Of a stretch of 64,000 nt of DNA, positions 41,316 to 54,603 are shown in pieces. The stretch lies in contig NC_088795.1 of the NCBI RefSeq assembly GCF_011386835.1, positions 102,298,434 to 102,362,433 on the forward strand, given 5' to 3'. How positions within the stretch are numbered: position 1 is the first letter of the stretch; the number at the start of each line of letters is the position of its first letter. Origin of the DNA: Chrysemys picta bellii (lineage: Eukaryota; Chordata; Testudines; Emydidae). The notes below the pieces were generated by a model that was not told where the DNA came from, searched no databases, and saw only the letters and a list, made by a program, of their open reading frames with translations. The translations under genes and the position numbers were made by a program.

Positions 41316-44300
41316 TCCATACAGCCACTTTCCTTTGTTTGTTACCATGTTGGAGGTGGAGTCATGACTGTCTAAATCACATCCCCATTCTACAAGTTGC
41401 TTTTAATGACAAGTGACTTGTTTAGAGCCCCTGCATTGCCTGGAGCACTGGAGCTGCCACCATGGTGGGCTTTTATATGAACAGCACAATGAGTCCTCAT
41501 CCTCATTCCCTCTTTACAGTGCCGTGTGATGGCATTCACCCAAAAGGTGCAGAGAGGCTGTGTTGTGGAGCGTCTTATAATTCTAAACTGTATGAGGCGG
41601 GGAGGGGTACAAGGACAAACTGGGCTTTTATATATCATGTGTTGACGCTAAACTCTTATTGTCATCAATTGGAGCTTTGCTCGAGTAAAGAACTAAAAGC
41701 CAGTCCATTATCAGGATGCCTTCATTTCTATTTATCTTTCTGTTTGAAGGCACCCATTGAACTCAAAAATAGATTCTGCTATTGAGTCCCTGGTGAAGCA
41801 TCCAGAGCAAGGGGTAAAAGCTTAACCCCCAAAGAAAACTGTATACACCACTGGCAACGTATAACCTCATTAAATGCTGTAATTAAATGAAAACACAAAA
41901 AATGTTGTACACTCATCTCTGAAGGGTTTTTTCACTGTTTCTGTGAAAAAAGTGCTGTAATTATATCATGAATATAGCTTGAAGGAGGGAGTTTGTGGGC
42001 TCAAACCAAACACCTATAATCACAGTGAGACACACTGACTTGTTTGTTTTTATATTATTAGACAAATTCTCAAATTTACTTGAAAGATGACTGGATCAGA
42101 GGGTTGTTGTGTTTGAAGAATATTGTTGGTGATGATGTGAGAAAAAAGGACAGAGTTTGGTTATTGAATCCCATCTTCTATTTTCAGGGCTGGCAGTTAG
42201 AAACCTCATATTTTTATTTTTAAATTGAATTCAGTAGATATGGAAATAATTGACAGAAAATAAAAATGAAACCCCATACAACTATTTCAATGAGTAATTT
42301 ACAAAGTAGAACCACATTTTAAATTAATGCATACAAATCTGTTGGGTTCTGCTTGCTACAGTTATGCATGAAATATGTATGGTATATTTCAAATATCATA
42401 GCTACCGTGAACATCAATTATATGCATCACAATCCTGTTCTCATACAGGTACTGATGACAAATGCAATATAGACAGACACATTCTAGATTTATAGCTCTC
42501 TGTTCCTTGGGGATATGGAGGCATTATGGACTCAGTCAGAATTCACCTCCCCCCGTGTGATGAAACGCATGCTTCGCTAGCAGATCCACCACCACAGAAC
42601 AAGTGCAGTCCAATATGCTTACTTTATACTCTGCAGGAGGGGTGGTAGATGGAGATGTATAGAGGTACTGGGACTGTGTTGTCCATGTGAAGGGGTGCAA
42701 TGAAAAGAAACTTCTTGCACACTTTCTTGCATGCCATTGTACACCCACACAAACCTGAGCTTACTCTCTTGCCCTTAAGTGTTTCACCTACTGGGGAATT
42801 ATTATTGATGATGTCTTTTCTGTTGCTTAAAAAGGACAATAATTCATTTCCAAGGACAATCAGCTATGCTGTTTGCAAATATAAAACTACAGGAAAACTC
42901 AAAGCCTTCCTCCCGCAGACTAAAATACATATGTTTTGATTAAGTTAATTGTAGATAGTGAATGAGGATTTGGAGATTTATGGTTTGATTCTCCCTTTAA
43001 TAATAATAAAAAAGCCTTTAACTGTATTAGCTCATGTGGTACAAAAAGAATATGAGATTGTAAGGCTATATATATATAATTACCATATTGCTGAAAAGGC
43101 TCTAAAAAAGAAAGGGAAAAAATTAAACCTCAAAGGTAAAGTATGTAAGTTTGTTTCAGTTCTTGGATTTTTAAAGTTAGAAGATAGAGAATTATCTTCA
43201 AACAGTGGGTGAAAAAGCATTAGACAAGTTAAAAGATATCAAGGAGAAGTAGAAGTTTTTGCATGCAGGGGGGATATCAACTTTATCGGGTTTAGGAAAA
43301 ACTGGTGAGGGAGCAGGAATTCAGCAGGGAGGCTGAATACTGAGGGGCTCTTTCATATGCCCAGGAAAGAACATGGGATAAAGCAGCACACCATGTGCCA
43401 TTATAAAGCCAGCATTTATCAACAGTTACCACACAATGGTTGTGGAATAGCACAGTAATTTCCCTATGTGGAAAAGAATACATACAACAGTTGTGGTTAC
43501 TGTTGGTAAATGATGACCACTGTAGTCTTATAGTATGACATAACGTTACTGAGAATATAATTAGGATGGAATAACCACATAACTACCCTGCCATTTGTGT
43601 ATTACCCAGCCGTCGTAGCTGGGGCTGGGGGAGAATCACACTGAAGTCCATAAGATATTTGCCTGAGTAAAGACTGTGAGTTAAAGCCTGAAATCATTGG
43701 TACCACTTGTGTGACAAAGATAAGTCTGAATTGTCTTTGCATGATTGGACTCTTAATTTAAATTTGTAGCTCACATTGTAAAATGTAAGTAACAGAATTA
43801 CATACGTGGGCCTACTTCCCATAGCTTGCAATGGGCAAGTCCTCTGTCACCTTTTACTTCTGCTATAAGTACATAAGCTGAAACTCCTATGAGAAGAGAG
43901 CGAGCATTTCCATCTAAGGGCCTAATTCTGGACTGCTCAGTACTCTATATAGCAGTGGCTGGAAAATGTTAGTAATAGAGCTGGACAAATTTTCTTCCTT
44001 TTTTTGGTGAAAAATGGGGTTTTGATGTGAACTTTTTTTAAGAAGAAAAATGTCATAGGTGCTACATTTTTATATGTCATCTAAATTTGCAATAACCACC
44101 AATGGAAAATAAATAAATAAAAAGATGATGTTTTTTACATTTTTCCCCGAGGAAAAAGTAAAGTTTAAAAAAAGGGAGGGGGGCAGATGGGGGAAGAACC
44201 AAAATTTAAAATGACATTTTAAAATTAAATAAAGCATTGTTTCATTTAAAAAATATGAATTATCTCTCTATCTATCTATTAGTCATATCATTTCTGAACA

Positions 44301-44364
44301 AAATTTAAACTGTTAACCTAAAATGCACACAAATGTGCACAAAATATAATTTTTGACCAGCTCT
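41316..44364. other. Non-coding DNA, no gene seen
   Basis: AT-rich, with a small TCTA microsatellite at about 44264-44278. No gene recognised. Confidence 0.55.
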
Positions 44365-44770
44365 AGTCAGGAATGCACAGGCAGTGGGGCTTGGGTGGCG
44401 CTTTAAAGGGCCCGGGGCTCTCTGCCACCCGAGCCCCGGCCCCTTTAAATCTCTGCCGAGCCCAGCCACAGGAGGCCCAGGGTAGCGGTGGCAGGGCTCC
44501 GTTGGAGATTTAAAGGGCCCGGAGCTCCGCTGCAGTAGCGGTGGCTAGAGCCCCGGGCCCTTTAAATCTCCCCTAGGTCCTGGGGCTCCCAGCCGCCTCT
44601 GCAGCTGGTAGCTCCAGGGGTGATTTCAAGGCCCTGGGGCTCCCAGCCACAGCTGGAGTCCCGGAGCTTTAAATCTTGATTTAAAGGCCCCACCTCTTCC
44701 GGTTGAGGCCCCGCCTCTTTCAGTTGAGGCCCCGCCCCTACCCAGGACTGTGGCGTACCGGTAAGTGCTT
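44365..44770. repeat. GC-rich repeat with GGGCCC/TTTAAA modules
   Basis: About 400 bp of high GC in an AT-rich setting. The motif TTTAAAGGGCCCGG or its inverse GGGCCCTTTAAATC recurs, linked by CCGGGGCTCTC- and CCTGGGGCTCCCAGCC-like modules. The right end has GAGGCCCCGCC repeated three times and then GGCGTACCGGTAAGTGC. It looks like an interspersed element with an internal degenerate minisatellite. Class unknown. Confidence 0.55.
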
Positions 44771-47515
44771 TAACTTACTTTCACCCCTGAGGATCAGACA
44801 AGGAAGGAAGGAATACAGGTTCTGGCCTCTTTTGTCTGAATACTTTGAGCCAGATTTTTTTTTTAAAGAACTTTTTAATGATTTCCTGACCCACGATTTT
44901 TGTGGATGCAATTTTGAACACAAAAATAAAAGCATATAGATAGCTAACTGATTGTGCTCACAAGTCATATAGTTAGCCATCTATACAAGGGCAGATTAAA
45001 GGATAGGTACTATAAATTTATCTCTAGAGCCTCAGCTCCTGGAGTCATGTGATTACATTAGAATCTAAAATGTCATTGACAAAAAGTTTCTAGTGGTTAT
45101 GGTTACAAAGTAAATGTATGTAATGAATGCATTGGTGTCTGCCTGCATTTGAAGAGAGCCTGAAACAATAGTTTTAAGATGTGTATATTTCTATGGAGTC
45201 TTAACCCCAAGAATCATTGTTCTGGTTTGAACTGCCAACACCACTCCAGCAAAATGTTCTGCATATAGAGGAAAAGAAGAGGGTAGTTGGACCAGCTCAA
45301 CTACATTGCCAGTCAGAAACACCCCAGCAGCTGAATTAAGTGTAGGGGAACCCTGCTGTGATCCTTGCCTTTATAAGGATCAGTGAGGATTGCTGCTGCT
45401 CTTGAGGAGAGGATTGCCCTGCTGTTGGGCAGATGGTGCTGCATCTCCAGGAAGAGAGGAACTTCACATGCTACTGTAACCCACATGCCTAATAGGGAGC
45501 TATCTCTTTAAGAGATTATATAGAGAAGAGCGGGAAGGAATGAGTTGTGTCTGGGTCATTGTTTCTAGGCAGATGCATAATTAACAATCTATGCCCAGAA
45601 GTTTCTGAAATTGGGTGTGATAGTGGTTCCCATGCACAATAGGCTCCTTGTAATTGGACTCAGACTCCATTGAGGGCAGCTGTTTTACAAAAAAACATGT
45701 GATCTAGATGGATTGGGAGAAGCTGAGTTCCAGGGACAGGAAGCAGGCTGGTTCCCTCCCAATGCTGAAGTATTACAGCAAGTTAGTGCTATTGTTAACC
45801 TTTCAGCAGGGAAGCCCTGGCAGTGTTCGTTCTAGAAAAGGGAAATTGAGAGGGAAAACTTTTTTTTTTTTCATTTTAATTATTTACTTTGAATGTTGTT
45901 TGATTTTAGCCAAACTGTTTTAGTTAAATGGTCGCAACTGGTCTGGTTCACCAACTCATCTCTTTAAATGTGATTATGGGGAAAGAGTCATTTATTTTTT
46001 GCTATTCTCAGTTTTGTATTTTTCTTGTATCAGAGTTTTTTATTTATATACTTAATCTGAGTGGCTGGTTAATTAGTTAGCCAATGAGCTAACTGCTTGA
46101 TTTCAACAGAGGAAGAGTCTGCCTGGATTCCAGCTGGAGGTTTCTGAAAGCAAGTAGAAGGAAGATGTTGCAGTGCTTTTGACTCCCCAGACTGTGTAGA
46201 TTTTTGGTGATCAAAGACTGTAACTGAGACTCAGGTGAACTCAGCCTAAGCTTTAGGGATCTCTGTTACTTCTCATTGTTTCTGTGGGGACTGGCCTTTT
46301 GAGATTTAATTTGTTTTCTTTATGTGTAACTATAAAGATAATATATTGTGAATTATAAAATATCCTTGTTATGTTATAGAAGTAAAGTTGTTGTTATAAT
46401 AATAATTTTTTCTTTAGCATTACAAGATTTTATAAAGTTGGTACTTAAGAATTAAGTTCATTCCTTTTGTTCTTTACCTGATTGTCGGGAGGTTGACCCT
46501 TTGCAATCCTTGCTGCAAATCCTCAATGACTGAATTCTGGGTCTTCATGTGCCTTTCTATAGGAGTTGTTTTTAGGCACTAGGAGAAGGGAAGTGAAGTA
46601 AAATCTAGCCCAACCAAGGTTACACTACCATCACTTCATGGGGGAGGCAGGGCTATGGCATAGGGTGGAGCCAAGGGAGGCCCCTATGTTGTGATATGCC
46701 TCCGGCTCTAGATTGCCTTAATTTGGCTCTACCTCTACATACCCTTATTTATGTCTGCAGTTGTTTCAGAGGCAGGGCTAAAGAACCTTTAAGACTCAGG
46801 TCTATTCTCTCCAGTGTTCTCTATTACAGTCTTCATAATTTTGTCCTTTGTTCAGTTAATATTATCATGGTGTTCATAGTATGTCCTATGCATAGAGTTC
46901 TCCAAATCTGCGGGTATCCACTTTATATCCATGGGCCATTTTTTGTGGATAGCAGCTTTGATGTGGATATAAATTTTGTATCTGCACAGGGCTCTGCAGC
47001 ACAGACTCACCAGAATGGAGTGGCTGTCACCTATCCTGCAGGCTCCAGCTTGGCTCTGTGAATCACGCAGATAGACCACTGGGCATTCTAGGAGTTGTAG
47101 TTTACCTCCCCTGTCCAAGTAAGCTGGGACTATAGCTCCCAGAAGGGTGTGAGCTAAGTGCCATTTGAAAGATGTGTGGTGTTGTAATTTAAACTAGTGG
47201 GCAGCAAGGGCATGTGCTATGCAGGGAGAGTACTTATCGCCACTCTCTTCCTGGGCCGGGTCTGCATGCATTAAAACCCCAGAAGCTACATAGAGGTGTC
47301 CGGAACCCCCCCTTCTCCCCCATGGGAGGGCAGCCCTGCATATGAATGTCCAGGATTATAGCCTTTCTACCTGTAGCGGGGAACGAGGTACGGCGGGGGT
47401 GGAGCAGGAGGTCTCTGGGGAGAAGTTGGGAGATAGAGGCTTGGCACTGCCCCGGGTCACTGCTGCATGGTGACCTGTGGAGCAGTTTAGAACCCTGTAT
47501 ATCCTCACCCACAGA
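44771..47515. other. Non-coding DNA, no gene seen
   Basis: Short random frames only. No RNA gene or bounded repeat supported. Confidence 0.5.
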
Positions 47516-48060
47516 TTAGGGTTGCCAGGTGTCCAGTTTTTTAGTGGAATGCCCGGTCGAAAAGGGATCCTGATGATGCTGACCAGGCCATTAAAAGTCC
47601 AGTCAGTGCTGCAGCAGGGCTCTCAATGCATGCCTTGGCTCTGTGCAGCTCCTGGAAGCAGCAGCATGTCCCCTCTCTAGCCCCAAGCACTGGCTTTGCA
47701 GCTCCTATTGGCTGGGAAACACAGCCAATGGGAGCTGCGGGGGTGGCACCTGTGGACAGGGCAGCGCGCAGAGCCACCTGGACACACCTGTGCGTAGGAG
47801 CCAGAAGCGGGACATGCTACTGCTTCCAGAAGCTGCTTGAGGTAAGCACCGCCTGGAGCCTGTACCCCTGACCCTCTTCCGTGCCCCAACCCTCTGCCCC
47901 AGCCCTGATGCCCCTCTCACCCTCTGAACCCCTCAATCCCACTCCGGAGCACCCCGCCACACCCCAAACCCCTCATCCCTGGCCCCACCACAGAGCCCAC
48001 ACCCCTATCCGGAGACCTTGCCCCTTCCACAGCCCAACCCCCTGAGCCAGCCGGGTGAAA
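47516..48060 (+). repeat. GC-rich dispersed repeat
   Basis: Begins AGGGTTGCCAGGTGTCCAG, with CCTATTGGCTGGGAA and its inverse CAGCCAATGGGAGC near the middle, and a proline-codon-like C-rich tail (CCCCAACCCTCTGCCCC). I associate this with a turtle interspersed repeat. Overlapping frames here are shadows of its C-rich composition. Confidence 0.45.
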
Positions 48061-49077
48061 ATGAGCGAGTGAGTGAGGGTGGCTGACATAGATGTGTCTA
48101 AATATTTTTGGCCAGATTTTTCCACTCTCTGAACTCCAATCATTGAAGGGGAGTAAGGGGTTTACTCCAGCCCCAGTATAAGTTAGAGGAACACAAGGGT
48201 TGCTCTAGCTTACACCACTAGCAAATGGGTCCCAATGGGACCTTATGCCAGTAGAAGCTCAGCATAGTGGAACACTGCCAAACTCCTCTTCTCCCCAGTG
48301 TGTCCCCCTTGCTCCTTTGACATATCTCTTGTCCAATAATGAGAGGTGCTGCTAGTGCAGGGTCAGGTCTGCCATTTGTGCACCAGAAGAGTCCTCCTCC
48401 ATGAGGGGACTTTTCCACTGACCTGAGTAGTGCAGAAGCACCACAGTGGAAACAAGAATCTGGTCCCTTGGGTTGCTAACTCTAGTGCATTGACCAGGAG
48501 TCCAATATTAACAAGTGTAATTTTTTGTAAAAAGCGTGCTGCTAAATATCTTACGTACTAGAGAAAAACAGTCACATCTGTTCAGCCAGATACAAGGTGA
48601 GAGATTCTAAATGTTTAAATTTGAACACAGTGACTGATGCATCTAATTTAATGAGAAGATTAGTAAAATACCAATTGGATACAGTGTTTTACTTTATCAT
48701 AAATATGGTTGATCGTATAAAGTACATCCTTCCCTGAGACTGGACCTGAATGAAAATTAGGTGACTTGTCATGTGTTTTTACATGAAACTTTTAAATGCG
48801 AATCAAGTTGGAAGTATTTCTTGGCTTCCTGAAATCTGTACAGACTTGCGAAAGCCACTAAGATCCAATGAGCCACTAAGATCCGTGAGTAACCTGATGT
48901 TCAAATTGACTCAAATAAGAGTTTCTATGCATATCTGAGAAAAGAAAGCAGCAACTCTATAGCTAAAGTTGTGTTGAGCATTTCACCTAGATCAGGATGA
49001 AGATCCCTCTCACCTAGTAGTGATTGAAATTGGTCTCCAGATTTACCACAGTTCAGGAGAAAATTGAATTGTGTTCA
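48061..49077. other. Non-coding DNA, no gene seen
   Basis: Unremarkable sequence between two repeats. Confidence 0.5.
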
Positions 49078-49082
49078 GTATG

Positions 49083-50106
49083 TGTGACATACTAAGGTAC
49101 AATCCCTACCAGCGGGGGGCTGTGTTACCTCTGACCTTCAACCTGGGATGCCTTGCTGCTGTAGCTTCCAATCTGGACTGCTCACAATCAGCCACCAGCA
49201 TTCAGGTCACTCCCTGATGTGTTTGCGTGTAAATACAGCCTGTCAATCCCACCCTGGCTCTCATGAGGCTTGATTATACTGCAGTGTGACCTCAACACAC
49301 TCCGTCCCAGATTTTTCTCCAGAAATGTATGTTTTGTACTGCCCAGCCTTCTCCTGGACAGTCCAAATATACTTTGTCCATTATTCCTTTAAGGGACTAA
49401 TGTACGCTAGCCTCTTATCCTAAATTGAGTTATCCAATTTAATTTAATTTAAACACATTAGATTAAACAAGTTTATTAACTACAAAGAGAGATTTTAAGC
49501 GAATACAAGTAATGAGGCACAAAAGTCAGAAATGGTTACAAGAAAAAAAGATAAAATGCTTCCTGGTGTCTAACTTAACAAACTATATTAGATTCAAGCA
49601 AAATTTCTGAGCATATGCTTCCAGCATTGCTGACGACACTCCTCCTTTGTCTTTTCCACTGCAGATAATGAGGTAGGCAGGGGGGAGAGAGAAGGGGATG
49701 TCTTGGGGTGTTTGCCTTTCCTTTGTATAGTTCTTTGAAAATCATTTCCAGCTGAGAACCAGGAGACAGCCCCTGCTGGGCTTTTTCACCTATAAGCTTC
49801 CTTTGCTTTTCCAGCTTCCCCCTTTGTGTTTGAAGACTTTATTTACTGCTTAAATGCAAATTAAGATAAGTATACGCTCCTTTGTTTAAGAGACACCTAT
49901 TTGATGACTTCTGCCTATGCAGGGCTACGGGGGTTTTGAACATGATACAGGGGAAATTTCATAATTTAAACGCAGTGCTGCTACATAAATGTTATTATGA
50001 CAATACTGACCAGCAAGTCATGAGTTTTCAAATGATACCTCACAAGGCATACTTTGTACAAAGATTATTACAGTAGTGTGTGAATACAGGTCTGCATTCT
50101 GTCACA
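49083..50106 (-). mobile_element. Probable solo LTR
   Basis: 1024 bp with short inverted ends TGTGACA...TGTCACA and near-matching 5-bp flanks (GTATG 49078-49082, ATATG 50107-50111). On the minus strand it has AATAAA (within GTTAATAAACTTG, about 49470), supporting minus orientation. No internal coding part is present, so it may have arisen by LTR-LTR recombination. Confidence 0.6.
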
Positions 50107-50111
50107 ATATG

Positions 50112-53100
50112 ATTGTTTGGGGATAAAGTTCAAGACAGCTCTTCAAGAGAAAGCAAAGTTATCTAATCTGGTAATGTAGGCTGGACTTTCATCTTTTTTG
50201 GCCTGTTATAGCTCACCAACCCCAGTCACTATAAACTTGAAATCTCTCACAGTTATACTTTAGCATAACACCCAAGACAAGTGTGTGAAATCTGAAGTTT
50301 TTAGTGACTAGGATTGTTTAGTGATAAGGGGTAAAGAAGGTTAGACAGTCAGAGCTAAATTTCAGAACTAGATGACTTTTGTTTCCCTGCAGACCTGAGC
50401 CACTCATGAAATTTAGGTCTTAAACAGAACAAGAGTTATTCCCTTCTCCATCATAATTACTTGTGCTAAGAGAAGCTGATGGAGTTTTGCTCACATTCCA
50501 CCATCCCCTGATCCTACTGCATCGCCAGCCTTTTCCAATCCCACTCCTCACTGAAATTATCAGGTAGTTGAATTATACCAGCTCCTCAGGTCCCCCAGGG
50601 CTCTGAACCATTGTCTTCATATTGTCACTGACAGAAATACTCACAGTCCATTTTAAAGCAGTTCTGGAATGATTCTCCCTCTTCCTTCCTCCATCTTGTC
50701 TTTTCAATTGTTAAATTTTTGTCATGCCTAAATTATGCCACTCAGGATTCCACCTCAGGTTTATGTGCGCACAGCCCATTAACCCATCACATATAATCAT
50801 GAAACCAGGCCTCGATTCAGATTCATTCCTGCAATTCTTGTCCTCACAATGCCTTGCACCACTCTCATAACTCCACAAGGGGCTAGTGTCTAGACCTATT
50901 TTTTTCTCTCTTCCAACTGAAAGGCCTGGTTTGCTTTGTGGAAATTGTAGGCTTGAATTCTCACTGTTTTTCCTCTAACATTCTTTTAGGGTATTCTGTG
51001 AGGTTTGCCAACCCAAACATGCTATAAAGTTGACTTCCTCTATGTTAATAGTCAGTTTCTCTCTGCAGAACCTATCCACTCCTAGTTCCATGCTCAGCAA
51101 CTTGTTCATCTTGGCCATTCCTTCGCAATGTCATTTCCTTCTCCAGCAGGATCTTTGTCATCTTTTATTTTACTCCATTCTATTCTGAACTCACTTTTTG
51201 TGCTCCCGCTCTCTTTAAGAGTCAATGGTAATTTTGTTTTCCCCAAAATCTTTAAAAAGGAAATGCCAATTATTCCTTCAGTTCCAACACAGATCATCAT
51301 ATCAGTCTTCTGCTCACAGCAATAGACCACACCTCTTTGTACTAATTCATGTGTGGTGTGATTTGTCAGTAGAGCCAGTCAATATTTTGTAAATATTGGT
51401 AAAATTGTTTTGTGAAAAATGTTCCTGTATTTGTCAGTTAATCAATGGTTCTCCATGCAAGCAGAAAACCAGTTGCAGGATTGGAGTCTTAACTTTATTT
51501 ACTGTGAATAGCTCTATTTAATAGTCTTAGTTAGCAATGCTGGGTGGCTGTACTGATAAAGTGATAGTGACAATCAGTGAAAATTTTAATACTAATTATA
51601 GTAGAATGTATATGTACAAATATTTGAGAAGGCTTTGTTTGTTACAGGTTCAAATTTTGATGGTTATTTGACATCTCATATTATCAGGCTCAATTTTTAT
51701 TATTCAAAGAACAATGCAGCACAGTTCAGAAAGGAAGGTTATATATACCAAACCATTCTGGAGAAATGACTTTGCAACTCAGTTCACTCCTAATACCCCA
51801 AAATTTCCCCCTTATCTACCATGTATGTTTACAGAAAAAGAGACAAAGAAAATAACCTATTGAACCATGGAGCACTCCTGATGGTATCTTGTTTATCTAA
51901 CTGATAAGCTAAAGACACCTGTAACCAAGTCATTATGACAGAAAAGATTTGTAATGAGCAGTTCCTGATAATCTAAGAGCATCTCCCATTAAATCATTAT
52001 CAATCACAGAAAACATCTGTGCCTTATCAATCACAAGTATTAAGCACAGCATACCTTTCCACAGTTGCAAGACCATTAATTTCCTCAGTCATAGGGTAGA
52101 ACACTGTCTCAGCCCCCTAGTGCTCAAAGTAGCTTTTTATATCTTCTGTATTCCAAATTGACATTCCTGAACTAAATAAACCTTAAATAGAGCCAACAAT
52201 TCCATCTCAACTCTAAAGTTGCTGATTTGAAAGATACCAGCCTGTGATGCACATGTCTTTCCAGCCATGAGCACAGTTCTGATACATGCTATCTCATCTA
52301 CCAACAAAGAGGCAAAAAACAACACTATCCAAAATACACACTATCCAAATTCAGCCATATTCCAGTGAGAGAGATTTAAAACCAATATACGCATAAATTG
52401 TATAATGGTAAGGAAAGTTCCAAGTATTTAGGTATTAGTTAAACTGCTCAGTGGTCCAGGTTCTACATCAGTGCATCTTAGAAGAGTAGAGGCAGTCATA
52501 ATCTTGCATGGCATTGTAGTAGGTATGGGTGGTGCAGTAGCTGGGGGATCCTTCACCACCTCAGTGACAGATCATATGTGTGACAGAAGTTACTTGACAA
52601 TCCAGTCTAAGAATTGCTAAGGTTACATTAAACAGTCCTCCATCTTCATGCGTTAAGCTTTTAAGTAATAGGGAAGCATTATTTTCATATCTGACTACTC
52701 GTTCCAGATAATGGCTGCCTTGTTCTGTGTTATAGGCATTAGTCCATATTAAATTTGTCTCAAAAAAGTTGTTCCATCGCTATATTATTATGGGTAACCT
52801 ATTCCCATCATATATTACTGAAAGAAGAATGTTGCCATCTCTGCTTCCTTCCAGCAGCTTGCGGGGAAGGTGGAACTATATACTACTGGCCCCAACCAAT
52901 CCCACAGGTCAGGATAAGCAACAAGGGGTCTTAAGCAATGTTAGTTTCTGCAGAGGGAAGCGGTTTTCCCTGACACAATCTGTGTTGGTTAGCATGATCA
53001 ATTTTATCCAAATTTTTTTGCCTCCAGTAACATGATTTTTCTACACAGATTAACTTAATGTATCCACAATTAACAGGGAACAAGCCATTTATGACATAAA

Positions 53101-54099
53101 TTAGGCTCCAGTACCACATTTACCAGAAGCATGACCTGGTCTCTTACTTTCCAATCATTCTCTCTTATTCCCGTGTCAAAGTACATGTTTGCCTTACAGT
53201 TTTACTTCCTCAATTCATTAGCTGTGCATAGGTGTACACGTTTAAGGTGTTCTGGCAATTTTTGCATAAAAGTGTCCATTTTACCACAATAATATGTGTA
53301 TTGCTTGTGTGATGCTGGCAGACCAGGTGCCAGATCATGCCATGGCTTTGAGCTTCAACTGGACACTGACATATACCTAGTTGAATTAGACTGGCTCATC
53401 TTAGCATTCTTAAGTTTATAAGAATGTATTTAGTGTTTATACTTTATGATATGCCTGTAGGATGCTGCATGTATTAATATAACTTACAACATCTGTACCC
53501 CATGTTATAAGGTTATATTACGGGTTTGTATTGTAATCCTCTGTGATTGTGTAAGTCATCAAACAGGAAAGAAGCATTAATGAATGTACAATGTTGGTTT
53601 CCTACAGTAGGTGTTAAGTCCTTCCCACCAAGAAGACCTGTTAATGTTTCACACTGGCTCATTTGGTTTCAAAGAACACAGACTTTGTTAATTGCATTTG
53701 CATTCCCTTTCCACACCCATGAAGAGGACTCATCCAATCAACTTGACCTCTGAGAGGTAGGGATTAAAAATTCCTTACAAGAGGAGACTATATTTCTATG
53801 CTACTTGGGATTTGGGAGGGCACAATTTCTAAGCATAAGCAAGGGATCACCAGCCACGTGGCCTGGGTTAGCGCTAAAGGACACAAAACATCCTTATTAT
53901 ACAAGCTTCTGTCACCTTTTGAAACTTAAAACTGGAACTCCTTTGTCAATAACTTTCTTTTTTCCTAGTTAATAAATCTCCAGTTAGTTTAGCGTAGATT
54001 GGCTTACAAGTGTTGTCTTTGGTGTAGGATGTATAGTGTAATTTACCTGGGATAAGTGATGGATCCTTCAGGATTGGGAGTAATCTGAATATTGTTGGT
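50112..54099. other. Non-coding DNA, no gene seen
   Basis: About 4 kb with short random frames only and no bounded repeat I can support. Confidence 0.5.
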
Positions 54100-54345
54100 G
54101 ATTTGTTTTGGTGTAAGGGACCTTCGGTCACAAAGGCAAGCTTGCCTGTGTGGCAAGATAGACCCTACCCGAGTACTCTCCCACTTCGTAAGGCAACTCC
54201 CACCTTTTCATGTGCTGTGTATTTATACCTGCCTCTGTATTTTCTACTCCGTGCATCTGATGAAGTGGGTTTTAGCCCACGAAAGGTTATGCCCACATAA
54301 ATTTGTTAGTCTCTAAGGTACCACAAGGACTCTTTGTTGTTTTTA
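54100..54345 (+). mobile_element. Foldback-family repeat, one arm
   Basis: Carries TATTTATACCTGCCTCTGTA (also seen at 5948), the hammerhead-like core, and AATTTGTTAGTCTCTAAGG as in the other copies. Only one arm is obvious; the end is at GGACTCTTTGTTGT. TSD not found. Confidence 0.65.
54257..54284 (+). ncRNA. Hammerhead-ribozyme-like core
   Basis: CTGATGA (54257-54263), A, stem II GTGGGT-TTTA-GCCCAC (five Watson-Crick pairs plus one wobble), GAAA (54281-54284). Then GGTTATGCC can form a short stem III, followed by potential cleavage bases. This is the best-preserved core in the window. Activity is untested and stem I is weak. Confidence 0.55.
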
Positions 54346-54353
54346 CTGTCTTA

Positions 54354-54600
54354 GGGCTTATTTTCACATAAAGCACTTTAGTGAAGATGCTACTAGACTG
54401 ATGTGAGAGCTCCTGCCAGCATAGTTAATCCATCTCCCTGAGAGGCAGTAGCTATGTTGACAGGAGAAGCTTGTTAACAGAAGAAGCTAACAGGCAGTTA
54501 GGTCGGTATAACTACCGTATGTTGCTGAGGGGTGTGGATTTTTCACACACGCCTGAGTGACTTAGTTATACTGATATAGGCTTGTACTGTAGACCTGGGC
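54354..54600. mobile_element. Harbinger-like MITE
   Basis: 247 bp with TTA on both sides (54351-54353, 54601-54603), ends GGGCTTATTTTCACAT and its imperfect inverse (TACTGTAGACCTGGGC). Related to 27987-28459 through GTCGGTATAACTA and CTTAGTTATACTGATATAGG. Confidence 0.65.
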
Positions 54601-54603
54601 TTA

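Noticed and set aside
47541..47920. Overlapping frames around 47.5-47.9 kb
   Set aside because: They are shadows of a C-rich dispersed repeat, open on both strands without any domain.
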